DNA of 26,813 bases from the NCBI GenBank assembly GCA_009731375.1, contig BJOX01000267.1, positions 90,826 through 117,638 on the forward strand. The letters are read 5' to 3'. A program made the translations under genes and the position numbers. This document shows, in pieces, positions 14,131-22,029 of this stretch (position 1 is its first letter; every line of letters begins with the position of its first letter). The notes under the pieces are model-generated. The model was not told where the DNA came from and made no database searches. It saw nothing but the letters and a program-made list of their open reading frames with translations. This stretch comes from Paulinella micropora. Lineage: Eukaryota > Cercozoa > Imbricatea > Euglyphida.

Positions 14131-16539
14131 AACACAACGCGCTAGTATCCTTTTAGCGGCCGCCGCGAATTGTGCAAGCTCGTGCGCAAGCCAGGTCCGC
14201 TGCAGCCACCTGGACAAGGGTTCGGCCAAGTGCTCCGTGTTACTCCACTGCCAGTCTGGCGGTAGCAAGAGCTCCGGCATGTCCCACCGACAACTCCGGC
14301 GCGCGAACGCCGCTACCTCCGCCCAGAGATCCAGCGCCTCTTTAACACAAAGCCGGCCCTCCTCCGCCAGGGTGCGAGAACAGCGCAGCAACTCCGGGGC
14401 AGGTGTGTCCAGTGTCGCTCGCGTTAGTAGTTGGGCCCATGGCTCGAGCGCGCCTGGCTGAAATCTCAGCCCGGCCAGCACGTCGTCGTCGTCGGGGGCG
14501 GCGGCGAGCCTAGCCTCGTCCACCTGCTGCAGCAATTCGTACTCATCACGACAGCTTTCTTGCAGAGACGACCTGGCCGCCGACCGGCTGGGCAGCTCCG
14601 TCAGGAGCCTCTGCACCAGGCGGTCGTACCCCTGCAGAGTTAGTAACCACAGCCTGCCTAGCCCCGGCCGAATAGATTCTTCAAAGTAGCTCCTACAAGA
14701 CTGAGGGCGGGCGCAGGCTATCCGACCTCCGGTCCAATAGATAGACAACAGCCACAAAGAACACACCAGCTTTTTTCGTTCTTGCCAGATAGGGCCCAAC
14801 AGATAAACCTCGAGGCCAATCTGCTGCTGCTGCTGCTGCTGCTGCTCAGCGGGCTCTTCCTTTTTATCATCATCATCACGCCCCCAGGCACGTTGCTGTA
14901 GCTCGTCGCACAAGGCCTGCAGCTGCTCTGCCGGCGGCTGCACCCCCCCCGGGCCTGCTGACAGCCCCAAAGTGTGCGCGCCAGCCAGGATCTGTCGGTA
15001 GCGACCGAGCGCCTGCCTGTGGTACGAATGCGCATGCTGGGCCACGAGTTTTTCGTACGCACCGCTCAGGGCCTCGCAAGCCCCCCAATCCGCGCACCTC
15101 GCACTTTCACTCGGACTCTCTGGCCTCTCTATCAATCTATCGATCTTGGGCAACAGTCCATGGAATAGTTGTACAAGCATGCAGGCCATAATGCCGCGAG
15201 CTCCGTCGAACAGCATGCGCGTGGAGGCGTCGTCTGCACCCTCTCTGGGAGCCTCAGCCCACAGCTGGCGCGCCTGGACTTGTTGGATAAAGCATTGAGA
15301 GCTTGCTGTGTCTAGCACATCCGCAATGAAACCTCCGCTTTGCCGAGAGAGATTGAGCACGTTCAGCCAGATCTGAACAAAATGCTGTCCTAGCCCGTCG
15401 ACTGACAGACAGCCCTGGACCTGCCCTCCTCCTCCTCCTCCTCCCTCGCCTTCTTCTTCTCTGCCCCATGCGGGCGGGCTGGGCTGCGTATCGGCGAAAG
15501 GGTTGAGCACGTCGTCATCCGTGCCCCCCTCTGCCCTGCCGAGACTTCCGGCCAGCAGCGCCTTCAGCCGCCCCCAGCCCTCAAAGCGGGGCAGGGCCCT
15601 TGCCCACTCCCGAAACGAGTCCTGGCCTGGGATGGGGGCCCGATCGGGGGGGGAGCTCCAGGCGGCCAACACACAAGACTCCAGCGCCGGCAGAGCCGCG
15701 CGCTCCCAGGCCGTCTCCGCAGCCAAGACGCCGCCCTGATAGGCGGCTACCAGAATCTCAGAACTCGCGCCGCGCGCGGCGCCCAGCAAGCACTCGTCTT
15801 GGCAGCGTTTAAGACCAACAGCAAAACAATGCACTGCCCAACGTCTGGCCGCTCCTTCTGAGTCCCGGGCTCTAAAACTCAGGAGTGCTGCTGTTGTTGT
15901 CATCGCTGGGGGGTCAGGCCTGGCTGTGGGTGCTGCTCCGAAGGCAGCTACTAGCCGGTCCACCGTCCTCCACAACAGAACGTCCACCTGGACCGGCTCG
16001 CTGTTACGCTGGGTAAAGTGCTGCGTTAACCCCAGCAGCGGCCAGCCGCGCCTACCATGCAAATAAGGCAGGCCTCTTTCTAGGCAGCTACCGACTGCCA
16101 AAAGCCGTGGCAGGGGCATGTCTGCTAGCTCCTTTGTGTTCCCGAACATGCTCTGGAGCGACACGGCTTCCGACAAAAAGTCTTCTAGCTGCGCTCGCAC
16201 GGGGGGCGGCAGGCTGCCCCCTGGCGTAGCCCGGGCTTGCAAGACTCGCCGGATGTTCTGGCTGATGAACGACAGGGGGCGTTCCAGCAACCACACGCCG
16301 GGTTGGGGAAGAACACGTAAACTAGTATATCGCGAAAGCAAAGCATCGCACGCCTGCGGCCCGCCGCACAAAAACTTGTGCTTGCAAACTCTGGGCAGCA
16401 CATGTGTGCTGCATGCATGAACACGCACTCGTGCTCGCACTCGTGCCCACCAGCCTGGTGATCGTCCTTGCCTCCCCCGCCCCTGAGTTGCAAGAGCGCG
16501 TCGACCACTGCTACATGGTGCGAGGCCGCCCTCTGACAT
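14068..16539 (-). CDS. Large protein of unknown function with poly-Q and acidic inserts
   Basis: An 823-residue ORF is read from ATG 16537-16539. The first 50 or so residues are unusually Arg-rich (ARVRARVRVHA, from a tandem gtgc-type stretch near 16420-16450), and a later start is possible. Convincing globular sequence begins near LLSRYTSLRVLPQPGVW. The protein is mostly helical in character, rich in Leu, Ala, Trp and Cys. It has a Gly7/acidic linker (from about 15420-15470), a DDDDKKEE stretch and an eight-Gln run (about residue 565, ctg repeats at 14824-14845). No signal peptide, membrane segment, nucleotide-binding loop or zinc-binding motif stands out, and I do not recognise a family. 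It converges on the pseudokinase gene with a 63-bp overlap and diverges from the membrane-protein gene at 16874. A GGGGGGCGGCAGGCTGCCCCC hairpin-like match to the RPB2 repeat lies in its N-terminal part. Confidence 0.7.
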   Translation of the reverse strand: MSEGGLAPCSSGRRALATQGRGRQGRSPGWWARVRARVRVHACSTHVLPRVCKHKFLCGGPQACDALLSRYTSLRVLPQPGVWLLERPLSFISQNIRRVLQARATPGGSLPPPVRAQLEDFLSEAVSLQSMFGNTKELADMPLPRLLAVGSCLERGLPYLHGRRGWPLLGLTQHFTQRNSEPVQVDVLLWRTVDRLVAAFGAAPTARPDPPAMTTTAALLSFRARDSEGAARRWAVHCFAVGLKRCQDECLLGAARGASSEILVAAYQGGVLAAETAWERAALPALESCVLAAWSSPPDRAPIPGQDSFREWARALPRFEGWGRLKALLAGSLGRAEGGTDDDVLNPFADTQPSPPAWGREEEGEGGGGGGGQVQGCLSVDGLGQHFVQIWLNVLNLSRQSGGFIADVLDTASSQCFIQQVQARQLWAEAPREGADDASTRMLFDGARGIMACMLVQLFHGLLPKIDRLIERPESPSESARCADWGACEALSGAYEKLVAQHAHSYHRQALGRYRQILAGAHTLGLSAGPGGVQPPAEQLQALCDELQQRAWGRDDDDKKEEPAEQQQQQQQQIGLEVYLLGPIWQERKKLVCSLWLLSIYWTGGRIACARPQSCRSYFEESIRPGLGRLWLLTLQGYDRLVQRLLTELPSRSAARSSLQESCRDEYELLQQVDEARLAAAPDDDDVLAGLRFQPGALEPWAQLLTRATLDTPAPELLRCSRTLAEEGRLCVKEALDLWAEVAAFARRSCRWDMPELLLPPDWQWSNTEHLAEPLSRWLQRTWLAHELAQFAAAAKRILARCVLKGGGGGGRAVESSQGLSAE

Positions 16540-16873
16540 CTTTGTACAAAGGCTCGACTGTCCAAGACCATCTTTGCACTTGTTCTAGTCTTCTTTTCGT
16601 TTTTGTCTTCAGAGACCATGCAGCAGTGTGTGTAAGGGCAGAAAAGGAAGGGGAAGGAAGGAGGGGAGGAAGAGAAAAAGAGAGTGGGAGAGAGAAAAAG
16701 GGAGGGGAGGGGGGCGCGTGTGGGGGGGAGGGGGGGGGAGGCTGGCGGGGAGAGAGAGTTTTTGACGCCGCCCCCTTCCCCTCTTTCTTCCCCTTGACTG
16801 TAAACAAAACCAAAACCAGATTCTCTTTTTTTTTTAAAAAAAAAGGGGGGAGGAGGGGAGAGGGAGAGGGAAA
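16540..16873. promoter_or_regulatory. Bidirectional promoter spacer with palindrome and purine tract
   Basis: This 334-bp spacer separates divergent genes. Directly beside the minus-strand start codon is a perfect 12-bp palindrome (ctttgtacaaag, 16540-16551). A purine-rich tract with G8-G9 runs covers about 16640-16760, and a T10A9-type block with a following G6 lies just before the + strand ATG (about 16827-16850). Both promoters must lie here. No canonical TATA box precedes the + strand gene. Confidence 0.5.
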
Positions 16874-18631
16874 ATGTGGGCATATAAGCTACTGATCGCA
16901 GCCTGCATGATAGCAAGCTGCGCAGTCGAGCCAGCCAGGGCCGCTACGCTGCGCAGCGTCGTGACCGATTCGGTACAGCGGAATGACGAGTATGGGCTGG
17001 GCGAGGCCGTCTCAGAACATCTGCTGACCCTCGACTTTGAACTCTGCCAACGCCCCTTTGCCAACGCCCCCGACGAGATCAGGTTGTTGCTAAACCTGAC
17101 CGGAGGCAGACGTGTCCCCATCAAGATCAGTTGTAACGGTGTCTTCCACGAGACGCTACTCCGCCCGCTCGAGTACCTACCTTTGCAGCTCAAGTTGCAC
17201 GAACACATCTCGTGCGAGGGCGACGTGGTCAACCAAGCGCTCGTGACCGGGGGCAGCCAAGTGGGCTCCCTGTACGGAAAAACAGCGGGGGCCGACGCCA
17301 CCCTTAGTCAGGCCTTGGGGGAACTGCTGGCTCACGACTGGGACTCGCCCGGCAGCTCTGGGAACATGCCCCGCCGGGTTCTGCTGCAACAGGAAGTGCC
17401 GTCCCCCCAGGAAGCCACGCCCGCAGGCAGCGCCGGGCTCTCCCCTGCAGCCCCCTTGTGCGGTGGCGTCCCGGGGGATTGTGCGAGCATGCAACATTAT
17501 CACCCGCAGGTTCTGCGAGACTATCAGAAGAGTTACATGGAGGCGAGCGTCTACGACTACGAGCAGACTCTGATCCGGGGCGCTAAGCTGACCAAGCTCT
17601 TTCTGCACGAGCTCAACTACAGCCGCCGTTGTCTAGCACCTTTGCTCTGCAGCCTAGGCGACGGGGGCCGGGGCGGCTTCGTGGGGCTCGCGTTGCACCA
17701 GCGCCGGGCGCTGGAGCTGCACCAGACGCAAGCGCGGAATCGCTTGGCCATGGCGTACAGGACGTCGTTTATCCCGGCCGAAATTCCCGGGGACAGCGAG
17801 AGGACCAAGAAACTGGAAACGGCGCTTGCTACCTCGCTGGCGATCATGGGAGGTACGGCGTTAGCTATGCCGGTGATCGGGAACGCATTCGCGATTGGGG
17901 CGGGCCTCAGCGCCCTGGTTAGTGGGATCTGGCTAGCCATTCAGAAAAAAAATGACGGTAAACAAACGGTCGAGCCCGACGACGAACAGACAGACAATAT
18001 GTGGAACGAGTTCTTGCAAAACGACAAGAGCAGACAGCTGGTAGGCTGGACGCCCGTGGACGGGCGGCAGGCGTGCGCGGCCGCCCAGAGCCAATACTGG
18101 GAAAAGCTCGTTTTGGCCCGGCAGGTGCCGAGCTACGTGCTCGACATCAGTCGCGTGGTATTCGGGGGCGACGCCAACGCGCCCCAGCCGGCACCCCTGG
18201 ACCCAGGCCCGCTGAGCAGCGTCCTGAGCGCCACGGCCATGTACGCCTGGCTGCAAAAGGCACGCCTGGCCCCTCAGTACGACGACAACGTAGGCAGCAG
18301 CAGCACCAGCAGCACCAGCAGCAGCGGCGGCGGCGGGGGTGCGATGGACCTGGTGACCGCGAAGCACCAGCTGCCTCCCGCACGGCGGGGCTACCCGCTC
18401 CAGTGGCAGTGGGACCCCCCTTGTCGCCCGCTGGAGCAGTCTCAGCCGTACGAGGCGCGCAAGGAGAGCAAGGCCTGCCGGGGGCCGGATTCGCCGCAGC
18501 CGGGCCCCGACGCTCTTTACCCGCGAGTCTTTGCCAGCGATAACCGCAGCCGGGCCAGCGCTGCGTCGGGCTGCTACCCCGGACCAGCTCCAGTGCCTTC
18601 TGTTGCAGCTTATTCTCCAAAACTTCCCTGA
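16874..18631 (+). CDS. Secretory-pathway membrane protein of unknown family
   Basis: A 585-residue protein whose ATG opens directly onto a signal peptide (MWAYKLLIAACMIASCAVEP, likely cleaved near ARA, residues 21-23). A Cys-containing ectodomain has NLT and NYS sequons (residues 74 and 248). A long Gly/Ala-rich hydrophobic stretch at about 319-356 contains GGTALAMPVIGNAF and GAGLSALVSGIWLAI, followed at once by KKND. It is long enough for a helical hairpin or for one membrane span preceded by a fusion-peptide-like segment. About 230 residues follow, including a Ser/Thr/Gly linker (about 475-492) and a Pro-rich, Cys-containing end. A structural envelope role is plausible from the layout, but I cannot tie it to a known fusion or entry protein family. 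Its last 485 bases are overlapped by an antisense ORF. No TATA box is clear; the ATG follows a purine-rich tract. Confidence 0.75.
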   Translation: MWAYKLLIAACMIASCAVEPARAATLRSVVTDSVQRNDEYGLGEAVSEHLLTLDFELCQRPFANAPDEIRLLLNLTGGRRVPIKISCNGVFHETLLRPLEYLPLQLKLHEHISCEGDVVNQALVTGGSQVGSLYGKTAGADATLSQALGELLAHDWDSPGSSGNMPRRVLLQQEVPSPQEATPAGSAGLSPAAPLCGGVPGDCASMQHYHPQVLRDYQKSYMEASVYDYEQTLIRGAKLTKLFLHELNYSRRCLAPLLCSLGDGGRGGFVGLALHQRRALELHQTQARNRLAMAYRTSFIPAEIPGDSERTKKLETALATSLAIMGGTALAMPVIGNAFAIGAGLSALVSGIWLAIQKKNDGKQTVEPDDEQTDNMWNEFLQNDKSRQLVGWTPVDGRQACAAAQSQYWEKLVLARQVPSYVLDISRVVFGGDANAPQPAPLDPGPLSSVLSATAMYAWLQKARLAPQYDDNVGSSSTSSTSSSGGGGGAMDLVTAKHQLPPARRGYPLQWQWDPPCRPLEQSQPYEARKESKACRGPDSPQPGPDALYPRVFASDNRSRASAASGCYPGPAPVPSVAAYSPKLP

Positions 18632-19163
18632 GCCTCCTGGTCCGTAGTTCGTCTACTATGGACCAAAGCTTTGCACCCCCGGTGCCTTCTTCTTTTTCCT
18701 CTCCTTTGCCCGGGTAATAGTTCAAGAGCCGGCCCACCCGCCGCTCAGGTTCTTCCTCTCCCTGTGCGCGCTTGGAATTGCACAGATTACAGTGCGCAAC
18801 CAGCCAGATTTCCGAAGTATCGTCATCGACCGAAATCTGCACCTGCGCCTCTTCAGTATGCCTGTCGGGCTCTCGTCTAGCATATGACAAGACGCACGGC
18901 GAGTTGGCTCCCAGGGTCGCTATAAACCTCTTGATCGTCGGGTAGTTATGGGGCTCTTCCATTTGCTTGGGATCTTCCAGCATAGGAGACACCGGCTGTG
19001 CTATGCAGCACTCCATGTACTTGAGCACCGCGGTGACTCGCGCAGCCAGTGGCCCGACCCAATTCTTCTCATGCAGCTCGCTGGGGTCGACATCATCATC
19101 ACCTTCTCCCTCTTCCTCAACGTCTTTTTCATCGCTGTCGCTCTCTCCCGCTGAGCTGTGCAC
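18147..19163 (-). CDS. Acidic small protein of unknown function, 3' part antisense to its neighbour
   Basis: The frame is open for 338 residues from a GTG at 19161-19163, with a TAG two codons before it. There is no ATG until residue 50 (19014-19016). The first 190 residues look genuine: a very acidic N-terminus (DSDEKDVEEEGEGDDDVD), then a compact domain with YPTIKRFIATLGANSPCVLSY, EIWLVAHCNLCNSK and WSIVDELRTRRLREVLENKL. Beyond that, from about 18600 down, the frame runs antisense to the membrane-protein gene and becomes Arg/Gly/Pro/Cys-rich. That suggests the real end, or a frame error or splice, lies near 18600. The minus strand just before the GTG reads ctctctcacatgtgtgtag followed by GAG. 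This would serve as a splice acceptor, so a missing 5' exon is possible. No family is recognised. Confidence 0.5.
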   Translation of the reverse strand: MHSSAGESDSDEKDVEEEGEGDDDVDPSELHEKNWVGPLAARVTAVLKYMECCIAQPVSPMLEDPKQMEEPHNYPTIKRFIATLGANSPCVLSYARREPDRHTEEAQVQISVDDDTSEIWLVAHCNLCNSKRAQGEEEPERRVGRLLNYYPGKGEEKEEGTGGAKLWSIVDELRTRRLREVLENKLQQKALELVRGSSPTQRWPGCGYRWQRLAGKERRGPAAANPAPGRPCSPCAPRTAETAPAGDKGGPTATGAGSPAVREAAGASRSPGPSHPRRRRCCWCCWCCCCLRCRRTEGPGVPFAARRTWPWRSGRCSAGLGPGVPAGARWRRPRIPRD

Positions 19164-19768
19164 CTCCTACACACATGTGAGAGAGGGGCGGCCATTAATT
19201 TGGGGTGTGAGGGGGGGTGCAAAAGGGTTTGGTGGTCATTCGAAAATAATACACTAGAATTGTCGATAGGCCTGTCGGGGGTGCGTTTCCATTTTCTATT
19301 TACGACCCCCCCGGGTCGCCGTTTCCATTTTTTATGCACGTCCCCCGGGTTAGTGGTGTGCCATTTCCTATATTTTCAAAGCATTTTTTTTTTGCACGTA
19401 CATAGTAGGCGGGGGATGGCATAAATCTTTTCGATAGGGCCTGAACGCACACTCATTGCCGATTTAACCCCCCACACCCCACCGGCCACCCCTGTGAGTC
19501 ATTCTTGTATCTCAAAAGGAAAAGAGGAGAGAGGGGGTAATAAACCCCCCGAGGGTATGACCTGTGCGCCCCTACCCAAAGACCCCCGCGCGCCCTTACG
19601 GTCACCTGCATACACACAAATAGGAAAAGCATGCACGGGGGAGGGCAAAAAGGCAAACAAAAGGGGAAAAGGCGTGCTTGGATTCTGTGGACGATGCAGG
19701 CCCTCGGATATAAACGAACAACACAAAACGAATAGGAACGCACAGCTGCCCCTCTTCGCGGGGGGGGA
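19164..19768. other. Gene-free spacer with short tandem repeats, direct repeats and a hairpin
   Basis: About 605 bp without a convincing gene, and locally much more AT-rich than the rest. It contains a tandem repeat with a 36-bp period (19285-19316 and 19321-19350: gtttccatttt, a short variable part, then c5-6gggt). A degenerate third copy starts at about 19360. A direct repeat tcgatagg(g)cctg occurs at 19263-19274 and 19431-19443. A hairpin has arms gggggt/accccc at 19533-19549 with AATAAA across its loop and arm. It could hold the promoter of the acidic protein, the 3' end of the primase transcript, and possibly a replication or regulatory element. None of these roles is proven by the sequence. 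Confidence 0.6.
19285..19350. repeat. Two tandem copies of a 36-bp-period repeat
   Basis: Both copies begin gtttccatttt and end in a C-run followed by cgggt. The middle differs slightly (ctatttacga against ttatgcacgt). A degraded third copy (ccatttcctatatttt) follows, and gcacgta recurs near 19394-19400. Confidence 0.65.
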
Positions 19769-21697
19769 CTATGTACCTAGAGCATCCTGCTTGTTCTCTG
19801 CGTTAGCAACTTCTTGTTCATTTATATTCGAGGGTATTTCTTTTTCTTCGTCTTCTTCTTCTTTGGACGGAGAGGCAGGATCTGAGTCACCGGCTGCGGT
19901 CGCAATAGGGGGCGGCGAGAGGGATAGGGCACAGGGCTGCGCGAGGCAGAGCTTGTAGCGCGTGGCTTGGGGCAGCAGGAAGCGCACCCGGGACACATTC
20001 TGAGCGCAATGCCCGCTGAGACAGGTGATGGTTAGTTCAGTTTGGCCCAAAGTCACGAGCAAGCGATTCGAGTGGTGCGGGTTAGTGCTGCCCGCCGCGG
20101 CGTGGCGGAAAGGGCAAACTGCGGTATTCTTGGTCGTGTAGCACGTGATGTACCCCGAAGGCTTCCAAACGACGTTTTCGATCTTGACATCGTGCCCCAA
20201 GTAGGGTATAATGTGCGCGCGCAGGATCGCGCTCATCTGATCCAGGGTGTATCGATGGGGCCCGCCGAGGGTGAGAGCGAAGCCCCCACTCGGCGCTGCC
20301 TCTACGGCTGGTGCGCGACGGACCTGGCCGGCGAGTTCTGCCCCCCAGATCAAAGGGCCTACCGACTGGCGCGTCGCAGTAGGGCCACGCAATGCAGGCG
20401 CGGAGGGTGGAGAGGGGGGTGTGCGCTCAGGACTAGGGGCCTTGCTCTCGGTCGTGGCTGGGGGGAGAGTAGAGGCTCCTTCTCCGGGCAAATCCCGGAG
20501 AGGCCCGGACAAGGACCGGGGGGACCGGGGCAGTCCCTTGCCCCCCGTCTTGGCACGCGCGCGCTTCTGGCGGACCGAGGGGCGGGGGTGGGCAGCACCC
20601 CCCCACATAGGGCCCCGCCCCCCGAAGCGCGCGGGAGCGTCTGAGTCTCGCCACGCGGGCCCCCGGCGCGTGGCATCAGTTTCGCCTACGCTGGATTGAA
20701 GAACGAAGGTGTCCAAGGCCTCGTCTGTCATTCTGTCGCAGGTGTCGAAGACGAGGCTTGCCGCAAGGACTTCGAGCGGGGGGTCACAGAGCGAGGGAGG
20801 TGAGCTGGAGTTGGAGTTGGAGCTGGAGCTGCCGGCTGCCGGGCGAAACTGGTAGCGGGCAAAGGGGAGCAAAGGCCGCTGCGCATAGACGGGGTTGTGA
20901 CAGGATTCGCCAAACGGGCAGTGCGAAAGATCGCGCGCACCTGTCGTCTGGAAGCAGCCGGCGCAGGGCTTGCGCTCGGCCTTGTCACAGAACGGATAGC
21001 GACACATGCCCCCTCCCTTCTTGTAGATTGAGAGGTCCACGATTGTGGACAGATTGAGGCCCTGCGCGAAGGACGGATAGAGGCGCGCAAATTCGGCTGT
21101 GGCCTCGCACATGAGCAAGCCGGCGTCTGCCCAGCCTAGGATCAGCCCGGGGAAGACGAGGTGGTATGACAGCTTGTTGTAACTCCTAAGCTGGCGTCGG
21201 CGAGTCCCTGACGATGCGTTGGGCAGGTTCTGCCACTTCTCCACGCGGCCGTGGCTCTGCAGCACGTGCGCGGTGCAGGCGGCCCAGGCATCACCCGCAG
21301 ACTTGCCCTCGGCGACCAGACGCGCGATAATGAGCCGTGCCAGCACGGCGAGGAAGCGCTGCATGAATTCCAAAAAGCGCTTGGGCGTGAGCTCCCGGGT
21401 TTGCCGCGCGTCGAGATCGACTATGAGTGCAGAGGGGCTATTTATGACCTGGACCAGGGCGATTCGGTTGAACACGTGTGCGTAGGGGTTGCGCGCCAGC
21501 CTGCGTAGCAAGCCGGCCATTAATTTCTGCTCAGGGAGCGTGAGGTGGAGGCGGCCGCCTGACATGAGTGTAAAGTTGGGGGTGAGCTTTTGCTCCTGCA
21601 CGCGACGGCTGCCAGTGGCAAGCAGGGCCTGGACGTGCATGTACAAGCTATGGCCCAGGACCCAAGGTTTCACCTGCTCCGGTGTTGGGGTCTGCAT
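19769..21697 (-). CDS. Archaeo-eukaryotic primase, UL52/PrimPol type
   Basis: A 642-residue DNA primase, expected to make primers at the viral fork. Motifs in order: VDLD (D94 and D96, metal-binding pair), YNKLSYHLVF (S177 and H179, nucleotide-binding motif), and VDLSIY (D221, third catalytic acid) followed by a Cys-rich segment with R233 and K239. Far downstream a zinc knuckle of UL52/PrimPol style reads VCPFRH (C528, H532), a HHSN-containing stretch and CLSGHC (C559, C564). A 150-residue Ser/Pro/Arg-rich low-complexity insert (about 340-470) separates the catalytic part from the zinc knuckle. The tail is acidic. There is no fused helicase, unlike the D5-type primases of many large DNA viruses. 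The start is the ATG at 21695-21697. The frame remains open upstream only as a proline translation of the G/C homopolymer, so that extension is rejected. The kinase gene lies upstream on the same strand. Confidence 0.8.
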   Translation of the reverse strand: MQTPTPEQVKPWVLGHSLYMHVQALLATGSRRVQEQKLTPNFTLMSGGRLHLTLPEQKLMAGLLRRLARNPYAHVFNRIALVQVINSPSALIVDLDARQTRELTPKRFLEFMQRFLAVLARLIIARLVAEGKSAGDAWAACTAHVLQSHGRVEKWQNLPNASSGTRRRQLRSYNKLSYHLVFPGLILGWADAGLLMCEATAEFARLYPSFAQGLNLSTIVDLSIYKKGGGMCRYPFCDKAERKPCAGCFQTTGARDLSHCPFGESCHNPVYAQRPLLPFARYQFRPAAGSSSSNSNSSSPPSLCDPPLEVLAASLVFDTCDRMTDEALDTFVLQSSVGETDATRRGPAWRDSDAPARFGGRGPMWGGAAHPRPSVRQKRARAKTGGKGLPRSPRSLSGPLRDLPGEGASTLPPATTESKAPSPERTPPSPPSAPALRGPTATRQSVGPLIWGAELAGQVRRAPAVEAAPSGGFALTLGGPHRYTLDQMSAILRAHIIPYLGHDVKIENVVWKPSGYITCYTTKNTAVCPFRHAAAGSTNPHHSNRLLVTLGQTELTITCLSGHCAQNVSRVRFLLPQATRYKLCLAQPCALSLSPPPIATAAGDSDPASPSKEEEDEEKEIPSNINEQEVANAENKQDALGT

Positions 21698-21807
21698 CCT
21701 TTGACAACTTTGGATATCTGTTTCTTCCTTTGGTTTTATAATTCTTGCTTTCTTTGGAGAAAAGGAAGAGAGATAGATAGGGGGAAGGATCGAGGAGAGA
21801 AAGAAGA

Positions 21808-21879
<72 letters not shown>

Positions 21880-21973
21880 CGCAGGAGTTGCAGCCCCCCC
21901 TCTTCCCCGCCCCCGCCCCTTCTTTCTTTCTGGCACTCTTAGCTTTTCGGTAGTGTTGGTACAAAAAAAAACT

Positions 21974-21979
21974 TTTATT
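21974..21979 (-). terminator. Poly(A) signal AATAAA for the kinase gene
   Basis: The + strand tttatt gives AATAAA on the minus strand about 50 bases after the kinase TAG, in an A/T-rich patch between the GC-rich tandem repeat and the homopolymer region. Spacing and context suit a poly(A) signal. Confidence 0.6.
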
Positions 21980-21993
21980 AAAACTCTTCTAGT

Positions 21994-22027
21994 CCGCGCC
22001 AGCGGCCTGGCCGCGCCAGCGGCCTGG
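21994..22027. repeat. Perfect tandem duplication of a 17-bp GC-rich unit
   Basis: Two exact adjacent copies of ccgcgccagcggcctgg sit just downstream of the kinase stop codon. The unit resembles the palindromic half of the RPB2 repeat (shared cgcgccagcg and ctgg), so it may be a decayed relative or an independent hairpin. Confidence 0.8.
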
Positions 22028-22029
22028 GG

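Larger units (their letters stand above)
21698..22029. promoter_or_regulatory. Spacer with G70 homopolymer between kinase and primase
   Basis: The spacer holds the primase promoter and the kinase 3' end. It contains an uninterrupted G70 run on the + strand (21810-21879, C70 in the primase sense), flanked on the left by purine-rich sequence from about 21760. An AATAAA on the minus strand (21974-21979) lies just before an A9 run. Two perfect 17-bp tandem copies of ccgcgccagcggcctgg (21994-22010, 22011-22027) lie immediately after the kinase stop. Confidence 0.7.

Noticed and set aside
21698-21964. N-terminal extension of the primase frame through a long poly-proline stretch
   Set aside because: It is only the translation of the G70/C70 homopolymer. 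The first sensible ATG (21697) directly precedes normal sequence.
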